A stretch of DNA of 64,000 nucleotides, taken from positions 31,867,001 through 31,931,000 of the forward strand of contig NC_065575.1 of assembly GCF_937616625.2 (NCBI RefSeq), written 5' to 3'. Below, piece after piece: positions 47,577 through 58,600 of the stretch (the stretch's first letter is position 1; each line of letters begins with the position of its first letter). The notes under the pieces are model-generated. The model saw only the letters and a list, made by a program, of their open reading frames with translations, had not been told where the DNA came from and ran no database searches. A program made the translations under genes and the position numbers. Origin of the DNA: Mercurialis annua (Eukaryota; Streptophyta; Magnoliopsida; Malpighiales; Euphorbiaceae).

Positions 47577-48202
47577 TATGTTTGTGAAACTTATATGGTA
47601 GTTCATGTTCTGGCTGAATTTACAGACTGTCTAATAATTAATATACATATTGGATTAAAAGTTAATTAATTATTAGAAATATTAATTTATTAAATTAGTA
47701 TAAACAATTATAAAAATATAAATATATTTTAAATCATTTTAATTTACAAACCGCATATTTAATATTATTACAAGTACATAGACTAAATACAGTTTACAAT
47801 TACTCTAAAATTATTGTTATTATTTTCAGTCCAAAAAAAGTAATGTTATATCCAGTTTCAAAAAAATATTAACTTGACATTTAACAAAAAATATTATTAA
47901 AATATAATATTCACAAAGTAAAATAGCTTAATTTGTATGTAGTATATAATAAAATAAGTGTTGGATAAAACTACTTTAATTATGTCTAACATATAAAACT
48001 CTAATAATCAATATTTATATGGAAAGTATTTTAAATTTTAGTAAATTATTAAATAATAGAATTATTTTTTATCCATCATAGAACGAAGTTGGTTTTCTAT
48101 TTTTTTTATTAATTATTAGAATTATTAATTTATTACGTATTGGAGGGTCTATATGCGAATATGTTTTTGTTGTTTATCTAAAATCAGTCAACTTTCAATT
48201 AA
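47577..48202. other. Upstream region of the neprosin gene
   Basis: AT-rich, about 620 bp between the TATA-like site and a MITE. I see no other defined element. Confidence 0.5.
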
Positions 48203-48539
48203 GGCTTAACCCATATAAAGGTCCATGTACTTTACACTTTTTTTCCCGTAAGTCCTTATACTTCATTTTTGTATTATTTGATCCCTCTACTTACCTATTT
48301 TTGATTTTCAGGTCCTTTATGAGTTTTTTTCGGTCCTTTTGTATGGCTGGAGGAAACAAAAATTGTAAGTAGAGGGACTTCAGGAAACAAAAATTGTAAG
48401 TAGAGGGACTGAAAAAAACTCACAAAGGACCTGAAAATCAAAAATAGGTAAGTAGAGGGACCAGATAATACAAAAATGAAGTATAAGGACCTACGGAAAA
48501 AAAAGTGTAAAGTACAGGGACCTCTATATGGGTTTGGCC
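48203..48539. mobile_element. Mutator-like MITE upstream of the neprosin gene
   Basis: 337 bp with arms of about 140 bp that are inverted copies (GGCTTAACCCATATAAAGG at the left, inverted GGCCAAACCCATATAGAGG at the right). It has a perfect 9-bp duplication TTCAATTAA (48194-48202 and 48540-48548). The centre carries a direct repeat of about 30 bp (GGAAACAAAAATTGTAAG twice, 48352-48411). It lies 685 bp upstream of the start codon. Confidence 0.93.
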
Positions 48540-48548
48540 TTCAATTAA

Positions 48549-50055
48549 TAAAGAAATCTTTGTATCTATTATTTACTATATAAAACAGAATACTTTTTAC
48601 ATTTCTTTCTTTTTAATTTTTTTTCCTTTATTATAATTTGTTTCCTCAATTATCAATCATATCAAATGATAATCGAATTTGTAAGAATTAAAAGGTAACT
48701 AAATTGGTTAGATTATGATGTTTTGTCAAATATTCCATGTTAAACTTTTTTTACAACTTGAGCTTTATTCGATTAAATTTTAATTTATAAATTTAGCATG
48801 AATGTTATTTAACGATATATTTTTATTTGTATTTTTTTTATAATAATTTTTATAATATTTTCTGAATCAATCCATTTAATAATTAATATATAGATTTATA
48901 TAAAATTAAAAATATTAAATGAAATTAGAGATATAAATTTTAATTATTTCCTTTTATATAATTGCAGTTTATAGACCTATCCATTCCTTTTATATTATTA
49001 TACATTTATAAATCAATCCATGCGTTGATGTAAATTGGACAAGCATTTAAGTTATACGTTTTATAATTGATGTCTTTTCCTTTTTTAAGAAATTAATCAA
49101 TAACCCTTTAATTTTGCTAGGAAATTATTCTTTGCCTTCCTTTAACCTTTAGATATTACTTATTCTATATGATGAATCACCAAAAATAGAGGATTATTTA
49201 CTAAAAGTTCAGGATATTAAAGTAGAGAATACGGTCAGAAAGAATGCCATAATGAATTTTTCGGGCATTCACTCTGACGCTCAAATAAATATTTGACGAA
49301 GAAAAAGAATATAATACTCCTAAATTTGTAATATCGATTTGGTCACTTTCGACCTATAATTTAATTTAAATTGGATTTCAAAATGTCATTTGGTTAAAGT
49401 AAAATATATTGAAAATAAAATATTATAAGAATTTGGAACTGTAAAGTGATATGTTAAGCAATTTCAGAAAAAGTTTTCAAAATTAAAATAGATCGAAAAT
49501 ATGATTTTCCAACATAATTTGTAATTGGTAAGTTAAGGTACAAAATATTAAGTTTAGAATTGCAAAAAATAATACTTTCTAAATTAAAAAAGGGAAGTTT
49601 GAAACTTTTTTTTCAGATTTACAGTACTAAATTAAAAAGGATATAAATTGGATTGTATTAGGAGAATTAGAAAATTCTCTAAAAATGCAGGATATTGGAT
49701 ATTTGAATTAAATATAAACTGAATCAAGTAATTTTATCGGGATTAAATTATTTTATTTATAAGGAATATTTTAAGAAATATGGAAAATACCTTAATATTT
49801 GGATAAGTAATTAAAAGTCCTAAAATAATAATTTTGGAATTTAATTTTTCGAAATAATAATTTTATAAATTCATTTCGGAAATCAATATCGATATTTAAG
49901 ACTTCTGATATTAGGTATAATTAATTTAATTGAGTGTGTTGGTAATTATATATTTATGGCTGCTTAAGGTTTTTTGTTTGACGAGAAAATCGAGCATATA
50001 TTAATTCAAATATTAAGCGATAACAGTTTTAAAAAATTCAGGAAAATGGCTAAAA
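48549..50055. other. AT-rich spacer; right end may be LINE 3 3' UTR
   Basis: No gene or repeat seen. The LINE 3 3' UTR should extend leftward from 50056 for an unknown distance. Confidence 0.5.
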
Positions 50056-50184
50056 TCACTCCTGATGACCTGACATATAATGTGCATAGTGCGTTAATAC
50101 ATTCGCAATCTCATTCGCAGATCGTCTTATAAAAATAAAATAAAAATTAGAAAACTGTTTCGCTAATTCAACACAATCCATAAC
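50056..50184 (-). pseudogene. LINE 3: C-terminal end of the RNase H domain
   Basis: Minus-strand frame from 50181: DCVELAKQFSNFYFIFIRRS, then ANEIANVLTHYA and SGHQE, ending at TGA (50058-50056). The FIRRSAN.IAN.L block is the hallmark end of the RNase H domain in plant L1 ORF2. The final TGA probably replaces the usual Trp codon. Solo LTR D interrupts the domain at 50185. Confidence 0.82.
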
Positions 50185-52387
50185 TGTAATACCCCGTACG
50201 TCTGGCGTTGCCAAAGTAGGCAACGTACCCGATTCAAAATAAGTAAAGCGGCCAGAAAGAAAATAAACAGAAGAATTAAATAAGGACAGACGCGAGTAGG
50301 TCGATATTGATATTTTAACAAGAAAATTTCAATATCAATAATTACATAAAGGAAATGAAATTAGACTTAAAAAGGAAAATATGGAAAAGTGGATAAAGTG
50401 CACTTAGGCTCGAAAATTGGAAAATAAGGATTTAATTCCCGAAAAATGGAAATTTAATAGATTATTGACGGGAATTAGTACTTATAAAAATAATATCGAA
50501 TAATTGGATATCGATACTTGTTAAAGCAAAATTTGAAAGGAAAAAGTGAGAAAAGGTGCATTTTAGCTCAAATTGGAATTTGAGCGTTTTTAGCCGAAAA
50601 TTTCTAAATTATATTATTGGAATAAAATAATGACATATCGAGGTGGTATTATTTATTTGAACATAAATAATACACAATTTATCGAGGTCAAAAGATTAAG
50701 TGATTAATGGACTAAATTGGACAAATTAAAAGTTATAAAGTGGAAGTTAAGGAGGTGGCAAAGTGAGGGATTAAAATGGAACTTTCTACCTTAAATATAT
50801 CTAGAATTTGTGTTGATTTTTCAAATCAGCAAACACATTTTCTCAGCTCAAGATAATGGGTCATCTTCTTCCTTAGAAACCTAAGGCATGGAAATTTTCA
50901 ATCCTCCATAACTTCTTCATTTTTAATCGGTTTTGCGTGATTCTCGTGGCTACGGAAAGAGGAGGAGGAGAGCTTTCAATCTATTCCAGAAAATCAAGGT
51001 AAGGATCAGTAATTTGGTTATGGTTTAGCACGAAAATATTCTGTTTGTTGAGCTTGATGATGATGATGATGTGTCTAAGCTTGATAATCATGTTTTGATG
51101 GATAATTGATTGTTTAGAACTGAAATTAATGGGTTGTTTGAGTTGAATTGATTGATTTGGATTGTTGGTGTATGATTGAATTATATTCAACTTGTTTGTT
51201 TATGGATTGAACTACATTGTATTGGATTGACTTGTTTGATATATGAATTGTAATACTCTGCTTATGACTTGTCGATTATTTGCGAATATGAGTTTGTATA
51301 TGATCCGAAGAAACGGGCTACCTATTGGGCGTCAATAGGCCGTGTGATCACCGGAGTTTATGAAAGTCTAGATATTCGTACATAGATACGTTTGATATGA
51401 GCTCATTAAATGTTGATCAAATTTATAATTATGAAATGGAATATGTTTGGGTATCGGAAAGGAGGATTATAATTTTGGCAGATACGAGGTAACTCGGTCG
51501 AACTATCTCGGGACCCGTATCTGGTGGGTAACTCGGTCGAACTATCTCGGGACCCACAACTTGGGATTAAGTAGTGGCATGATGTAAGTCGGTTGAACTA
51601 TCTCGGGACTATGCCACGTGGTAGCGGGTAACTCGGTCGAACTATCTCGGGACCCGGCCACTCGGGCGATATGATTCGAATATGATATGGATTAGGAGAG
51701 GTTAAGGAGTTTAAGATTAAGGTTTCGATCGGATCAAATACTTGTCTTAAGTGAATTGTTTGCAATTGATGTGATTGTATATGTTGGAATGGTTTGAAAA
51801 TGTGATTGTATATATATATATTTTAAAAAAAATGTTTTAAGTGCGATGCTTATTTTGATAATATGGTAAGTAAAGTATAACTCACTCAGCTTAATAGCTG
51901 ACCCCCAAATAGTGTGTTTTTCAGGTACCTAGATTCTAGACGTGGCTAGAAGTCCGTCTTTGACCGGAAGTCCCTTTGGCTATGTACAATCCCGACTTCC
52001 GTAGATGCTGCAGTAGTATGATGTCTGACCAGTGTCGTGGCCTATTACAACAGTGAAATTTTATATGGTCTATAGTTGATGTCTGTTGTGTATATGAGGT
52101 CTGGCTACAATAGTTATCACGGAGGTAAATTCCCGTGATGTAATTTTGAAATAGTGGTTTATGCCGGGCTAATACGTTCATGATACGGAAACGATAAGTC
52201 CGAGCACGTTGTATGGTTTTAGCACTGTATATAAATGTATCTTTGTTTAAATGCTGTATTGGTAAAGTTATTGTATGATTGTTTATTGCGAAAAATTTCT
52301 AGGTAAAATTCAGGCTTGCTACGGGTTTTGGAACCAAAATTCCCATTCCCTAGCGCCGGTCACGGCTCGAGAAATCGGGTCGTGACA
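50185..52387 (+). mobile_element. Solo LTR D, inserted in LINE 3
   Basis: TGTAATACCCCGTACG to CGTGACA, 2203 bp, with a perfect duplication ATAAC (50180-50184 and 52388-52392). Clearly the same family as LTR C, but about 1.1 kb shorter: sequence matching 21640-22680 of C is missing after about 51120. It keeps the CCTATTG hairpin (51321-51339) and the four-hairpin array (51479-51661). Confidence 0.94.
51479..51661 (+). repeat. Four-hairpin array in LTR D
   Basis: Arms CAGATACG/CGTATCTG, GTGGGT/ACCCAC, GTGGCAT/ATGCCAC and GTGG..GCGGGT/ACCCG.GCCAC, with the loop GGTYGAACTATCTCGGGA. The third unit reads GTAAGTCGG instead of GTAACTCGG, a change in the loop and not in a stem. Confidence 0.88.
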
Positions 52388-52392
52388 ATAAC

Positions 52393-53389
52393 TAACAAAT
52401 ATGTATCCGCTCGAGATGGATTACGAATATCCAAAATCAGCAAACAATTTGATTGTTGCTGGCAGGCTTGGATTCTAGATCCCACCAGAATATTATTATT
52501 AGGATTTATAATCATATCAATGGCATAAAAATTCGGCCCACTATCCAACTTTAACTACCTGCCCATACTAGCCACCCTTTTCCTCTTATCATCAACCTCA
52601 ACCACATCATCTATATTTGCCAAACTAGAATCAGATAATCCTTTAGAAGTAGGGATTTTTTGCCTGCTTGAATTACCAAAATACACGTTACCACTACTTT
52701 TTCCAGTCTCTGATTACTAACATTTCTAATTTCAAAATTTGGAATAGATTTGTTAATATTCACATGTTAAGGGCCTTCACATCACAATCGTCTTGTTCCT
52801 TGCTAACCCTAGAAGGACTATCATTTCACAATTCCCCCCCATTTCAATCTCCGAATGATGAAGATTATATCTCACATATGTCCCATACGGTGAGAGTTCT
52901 TTCCGAATTGGATTATCAAAGAACTTAGAACATAACATTTCTGAATACCCCAAGATTCCGCAATGAAAAAAAAACATCGGCCCCCTCTTAAATTTTATAA
53001 GTCTTTTCAATGGCTTCCTCACATTAATATTCACCCTAATCCTTATAGAACTAGCACCTAAACTATTCTTGAGATTTTCATCCTGCAGTATGAACCCTCC
53101 CAACACATTTCCAATATTCTGAGCTAGCTTTCTTGAGGTGAATCCCAGAAGGATATCATTAACTTGAACCCACAGTTCTGCATTCCATAACTCAACATTC
53201 TCAACAATTTCTCCATGCTGCACTTCTCGACATAAAAACATGTGATGTTCAAATGTCCAAGGGCCTTCATCCACTACTCTTGCTAGATCCTTCTCATGGT
53301 AAAATTGAAAAAGCAACAAATTATGTTTCAATTCCAAAATCTTCACTCTACAAACAGGTTTCCACACAGCCACTATAACCTGCCTCATA
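52393..53389 (-). pseudogene. LINE 3: ORF1 core joined to RNase H (internally deleted)
   Basis: From 53389 downward: MRQVIVAVWKPVCRVKILEL, LFQFYHEKDLARVVDEGPWTF (DUF4283), ELWVQVNDILLGF, a degenerate zinc knuckle (FFHCGILGYSEMLC) and, near 52600, the ORF1 end EVDDKRKRVASMGR. Directly after it the minus strand reads FYAIDMIINPNNNIL and LILDIRNPSRADTYLL, which continue into the RNase H end beyond LTR D. Endonuclease and RT, about 3 kb, are absent. Several stops are present. Confidence 0.82.
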
Positions 53390-53980
53390 TGTCACGACCC
53401 AAATTATTGAGCCAAGACCGGCGCTAGGGAATGGGAGTGATAGCTCTGAAACCCATAGCAAGCCTAAAATAGTTATAAATTTTTTGCATTTGAAAGTATA
53501 ATATTATATATAAAATATTTTCGGGAAACCCTTTTAAATAATATATTTATAGATATTATTACATCATATCAGAGTTTACATTAAGAATTAACTATTTAAA
53601 ATCAATTCACAAATCTTCTATTGACGCCTACCGACTACTGCAGCTCTATGAACTCATATTTGTGCAAGTCCAACGACTTCTAGCACAATGAAGGTGGTTT
53701 GTCTGATCCGACTCCGATACCTGAAAACATCAGAGTGAGGGGCCAGTATTTGGGAAAATACCGAGTGAGCTTCCAAGTTACTAATAGTGTTATTAAGACA
53801 TAACATCGCATACAATAAAAACTCATATATGAAAATCGATACATGATATCAAATTATAACATAATGTAGTATACAATACTCCAAATATTAGATCCGATTG
53901 AAACCCTAATCACGATACTCAATACGATCTACAATTTCATACGATTCATAACGATAACAATCGATTCGATCGATCCAATC

Positions 53981-54121
53981 GGTAGGGTCCCGAGATAATT
54001 CAACCGAGTTCAACCTCTACCGTCACTTTATCCCAAGTTGTGGGTCCCGAGATAGTTCAACCGAGTTAAACCCACTGGATACGGGTCCCGAGATAGTTCA
54101 ACCGAGTTAAACCTCGTATCC
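53981..54121 (-). repeat. Three-hairpin array in LTR E
   Basis: On the plus strand the arms are GGTAG/CTACC (53981-54021), GTGGGT/ACCCAC (54040-54075) and GGATACG/CGTATCC (54077-54121), each around the constant TCCCGAGATAGTTCAACCGA. Compared with C and D, the outer unit has GGATACG/CGTATCC instead of CAGATACG/CGTATCTG, with both arms changed together. Confidence 0.85.
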
Positions 54122-54884
54122 CATTCGATATACATATTCCAACTTTCATACGATAGGATACGATTCAATAAACGATGTTCGATATTCGATCTTCGATATA
54201 ATCCCATGACACGATAATAATCTAGACACGCTAGACTGACATACTCACCGGTGATCACACAGTCCTATTGACGCCCAATAGGTAGCATGTTTCCTCGGAT
54301 CATACACTGGTTCCAAAACTATAATAATTCGATAAACGATACTATAATCGATAATAGCAATTCAATAAACGATACTTCAAACCATATATTATGCGATGTA
54401 TAAAATCATAGTATATGAAAATAACTTTTGTAAACAATACGCGAAAGTAAAATGCAACTCACAGTGACCACTTTCCGAAATATAATAATATAAAGATCCC
54501 ATGAACGCGAGCTCCATACATCGTTTGATTGCGTAGCTATTCCATCTCATCGGCCTGGTAGCTCGTCGATACATCAGTTACTTATCTGAATCACCTGTAC
54601 GTTTAATTTATAAACGTAGACTTAGTACCAAAATCCTAAGTTATAAACTTAGGTGATACAATTGTATTCCTTTTTATCGATATCTAACTATAAGCTCTTC
54701 ATATATTAAAACCTTAATCGAACGCGTTACGTTCGATATCCAAATTTTATATTCTCGGAGTCCGTGATTCACTTTTAATGTCTGACATACTTGAAGTCGG
54801 AAATCTAGGTCGGAACAGGGAAAAATGTCGAAACAAGTACGATTGCTGGCTGTGCGAGCGCCCGAAGGGTCCCGTGCATACGCA

Positions 54885-54985
54885 CGGCCCAGTGTGCGTT
54901 CACACACCAGCTGGTGTGCGTTCGCACACAGGTGTGCGTCCGCACACTACGGTGTGCGTTCGCACACCAGCTCAGCCCCCGGAAA
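54885..54985. repeat. GC-rich palindromic tandem cluster in LTR E
   Basis: Repeats of the palindrome GTGTGCGNNCGCACAC, for example GTGTGCGTTCGCACAC and GTGTGCGTCCGCACAC, alternating with CAGCTGGTG. A further hairpin CCCGGAAAA/TTTTCCGGG follows (54977-54998). On the LTR sense strand it lies just upstream of a CCGACTTCAA block that also follows the cluster in LTR B. Confidence 0.88.
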
Positions 54986-55977
54986 ATTCATTTTCCGGGC
55001 GCTTCGCCATTCGCCGACACTCCCGACATGCTTCCATTTCACTTTAACATATAATCCAATTCAATTCTCACCAAAAATGACAATAGAAACGCGATTTCGA
55101 TTCGTTTAATTCATTAAAATAAAATAAGCCTTATTACTAATTCTCGCAACAAAAACGTCAAGCTTACCTCGATTTGAAGCTTAAAAACGATAAAGAATCG
55201 AATTCTGAACAAATCAATATAAAGAACGCTCGATTTGGACGAGAAACGGCGAAACCGCGGCGGATCGTAATCGATCGTCGTTTATCCTTCGCTTTCATCT
55301 TCTGTTCCTTCTCTTCTTCTCTTATCATCTGATTCCTTCACTTTCTTTTATATATAGATCGGCTAATTAGCCACTTTGATCCTTCATTTCTTTAACTTAA
55401 ACCATTTATCTTTTAAACTTTCTAATTTAACCAAACGGTTAAATTATTCTTTTAACTCGATTATTTACGTATTATTAATATTCATAGAAATAATACTAAC
55501 TCAAATTTAATATTTTCCGTCAATAATATTTTAATTACTATTCTTGAGACTTAATTGCCTAATTTATAATTTGGTCCTTGAACTTTTCAAAAATTGCAAT
55601 TTAGTCCAAAACGCATCCGCGTCCAAATTTTAAAAGGTCTCCGATTGACCCGAAACCTTTACCACATATACTATAAAACATTTCGCAGACCTTGGCGAAA
55701 TAATTTCCCTTTTCGGGACTTAACTGGTTAAATTACCACTTTAGTCCCTAAACTCTAATTTGGGACATTTCTTGCCATTTTCCTTTTAATTTAAATTCCA
55801 ATTTTAGAATTGGAATATGATATTAAATTTCACATAATTACTTTCCCAAGACCGACCTATTAAAGACTTATTTACTTTAATTTCTTGGAAATTATTTCCG
55901 ATATCGCCACCATGGCGAATCAAAACTGAACACATGATCCAATTAAATACTTAAATATTTTGGGGTATTACATCATA

Positions 55978-56127
55978 GCTAGAAGATTCATTGTTTTTTC
56001 CGTAAGAAAACTCCTACCTTTGTGTCTCCCCACCACCATCATCTACCCCCACCTCCGAGTAATCAAGCTCATCTTCCTCTTCTACTAAAATAAATTGTCG
56101 GGCATCTAAATCTAGTCTAGAACTCAT
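55978..56127 (-). pseudogene. LINE 3: 5' start of ORF1
   Basis: The ATG at 56127 reads MSSRLDLDARQFILVEEEDE and onward in acidic sequence, hits a TAG near 56025, then joins in the same frame across solo LTR E to 53389. An acidic N-terminus before the DUF4283 domain is normal for plant LINE ORF1. Confidence 0.75.
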
Positions 56128-57136
56128 ATCAACGAGAATCATCAAAAAATCAAATAATAAAACTAGACAAAAAAAAGAGAAATGGAAGGAAGGAAGGAAG
56201 AAAAAGTAATAGGAGGGAAAGAAAATTAACGTAAAAAAATATGCATGGCAAACTGCAAAAATGATTGGGTAGGAAATATTCTCACTCCACTAATATAACC
56301 TCTACTGTATCACAAGAAAATACAGCAAGAAAACCAAATCTCCACTTGCTGAGTGCAAGATAGCCGCTTGCCAATTTCCAAGACTTAAGAGGCGCATGAG
56401 TTAGCATATCATGCAATCCTCATTTCATTTCCATCATCCCAGGATTTTACATTTTGAGAATTTTGTTTAGCTGTGAGTTATTGCTTTGTATATTTTAACA
56501 GTACAATTTATGGCTATTTAAGTTAGTAGTTAAAGTTAGGAACCTTTTCAAAATTTTAGCCATTTAAATTAAAAAAAAAAGAAAAGAAAAATCGTTAATT
56601 AAGCGTCCCAAACTCCCAAATTAGGAAGATCATTTCCTTTCTTCAACAGTTCTTCTTCGTTATTCGTTCGGAGAACAGAATCAAAACCTAACAAACAATC
56701 AACCCAAAACATCAATCCAACATGAAAGTAACTATAGAATTAATTGATTATAGAATCAAGATTAATCAAGTGTGGAGTTTAAGAAACGACGAATGATCGG
56801 TGTAATCGATAGAACGATCGGATCGTAAGTGGAATTCCCGGAGACACTAACAAATTTGTCATGCAAGAATCGTTGAGAAGCTAATTTAGTGTAAGAAATT
56901 GATTTTGATTTTCTGTTTTGGATTGTATTAGGCTTGGATTAATATTAAACTAAATTTTTGAATTTGGTTGATTTCTGTTTTGGATTGAATTTGAATTTGT
57001 AAGAAATTGATTTTAATATTAAGTTAAGCTGGTGAGATTGGATTAAGGTTCTAGCAGTAATTTGACACGACATGCATTGTGCATACACTAGTGCTGAATT
57101 TCCTATAGACAAAAAAACAACAAAATCTCACGTAAT
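56128..57136. other. Spacer with LINE 3 5' UTR and a short GGAA microsatellite
   Basis: 56183-56200 is GGAAGGAAGGAAGGAAG. The rest shows no gene or repeat that I can support. Confidence 0.5.
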
Positions 57137-58600
57137 TGTCACGACACGAATTTCACCTGAAATCTCGAGCCGAGACCGGCGTTAGAGAATGAGAGTAGTT
57201 GCTGAAAACCCGGTAGCAAGTATAAAAACCTTTTATAAAAATTTGCGTTTTGAAATCATAAAAAGGTTCGCAACCTCGCTGCAGAAACACTTTAAAATCT
57301 TTATTGAAAACGCGTCGTAAAACCGTGATTGTAAAACCAGAGCGCAAACATCTATTTCATATGACGTACCTGCTCTATTTCTAATACAATACTAAAATGC
57401 TAAAACGTATTACCAGTGTAACACTCTAAACAACTGGTAAAAGCATTTTAGATAAAAATATGGCTGCAAACATATTCATATACAAAATTTCAAATCAAAA
57501 TATAGAGTACTACTAATAACAAAAGACAGACTTTCTGATACGCAACTAGTTGCAGCTCTAGAGGTAGGGTTGACATTTATTTCCGGAATTATTATGAAAG
57601 CCCGACCTCATAACCTGATAACCTGAAAGGGAAAACATTGAGGGGCCAAAAATATAAATATTTCTTAGTGAGTTAGTTTTACTAATGCATATTAAATAAA
57701 CCGCATATAAAAAAATCATTGATAATCATAGCCAAATATTCAATACGAAAGAAACCATAATCCAAAGTACACACGCTATACTCATATCAAACCATATAGA
57801 ACCAAATCAAGCTTAATCCAAGTGGCATGGTCCCGAGAATATCAACCCCGTTACCAATACCATTTCTCAAATCCAAATTGTGAGTCCCGAGAATTTCTAT
57901 CGAGTTACCCACTAGATACAGGTCTCGAGAATTATATTCCTATCGAGATCCTAATCCCGAGAGCTTCTACTGAGTTATCTTATATCTAAAAAGGATGTTC
58001 AACTTATACTCTTACGAGTCATAAGACACATACACATAAGATTAGACCAACTCTGCTAATCACACAGTCATATTGACACCCAATAGGTAGTACGTTTCCT
58101 CGGATCTCTATACTGGTTTTCATACTATTATACATAATACGATATAATAAACATAATATATAATATTGTATGATATGTGATGTATTTAATATAATAATAT
58201 AATAAATAAATTTTAATATTAATATGCAAAAGTAAACTGTAAACTCAAAGAACCCGTTCACAAAGCGTATGCTCCTTATAGCCCGTTAGTCAGACATCCT
58301 AGTGCCTTGACTTAGCAGATCCACACTCGTCTTATATAGTTAGAATTCAAACGTAATATATAATCAGATATCAAATTCCTAACTTTAGTCGTATCATATA
58401 GACTTCTAATCTTTAAATTGTTGTCGTCTATAACTGACTCTGTAAACAAAACATATAAACTAATCCCGACATTGAGCTTCTCGTTCAAAATTTAATATCG
58501 TTATTGATATAGGCTTATAACCACTTTAACATTAATCGATTTGATCAATGAATAGGTTAATTAAAACGTCGTAAAGTTTTAATATATTGAACGCCTTTTA
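57137..58600 (-). mobile_element. LTR F, 3' part, interrupted by solo LTR G
   Basis: Starts TGTCACGACACG with the terminal box (GAGACCGGCGTTAGAGAATG), worn hairpin units around TCCCGAGAAT (57826-57990; clearest arms GTGAGT/ACCCAC) and the CCTATTG-type site (about 58073-58090). It stops at 58600 where G is inserted. Only 61491-61509 can be its continuation before LTR H begins, so the 5' end is not seen. Confidence 0.78.

Larger units (their letters stand above)
53390..55972 (-). mobile_element. Solo LTR E, inserted in LINE 3 ORF1
   Basis: The plus strand reads TGTCACGACCC...GGGTATTACA, 2583 bp, with a perfect duplication TCATA (53385-53389 and 55973-55977). On its sense strand it has a TATA-like site (55346-55357), palindromic cluster (54885-54985), CCTATTG hairpin (54282-54264), three-hairpin array (54121-53981) and the terminal box. 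It is a different family from C and D by sequence but has the same order of parts. Confidence 0.94.

Noticed and set aside
54778..55109. Frames of 89-94 codons with a VHTHGPVCVHT-type repeat
   Set aside because: Translation of the GTGTGCGTTCGCACAC repeats in LTR E on the antisense strand.
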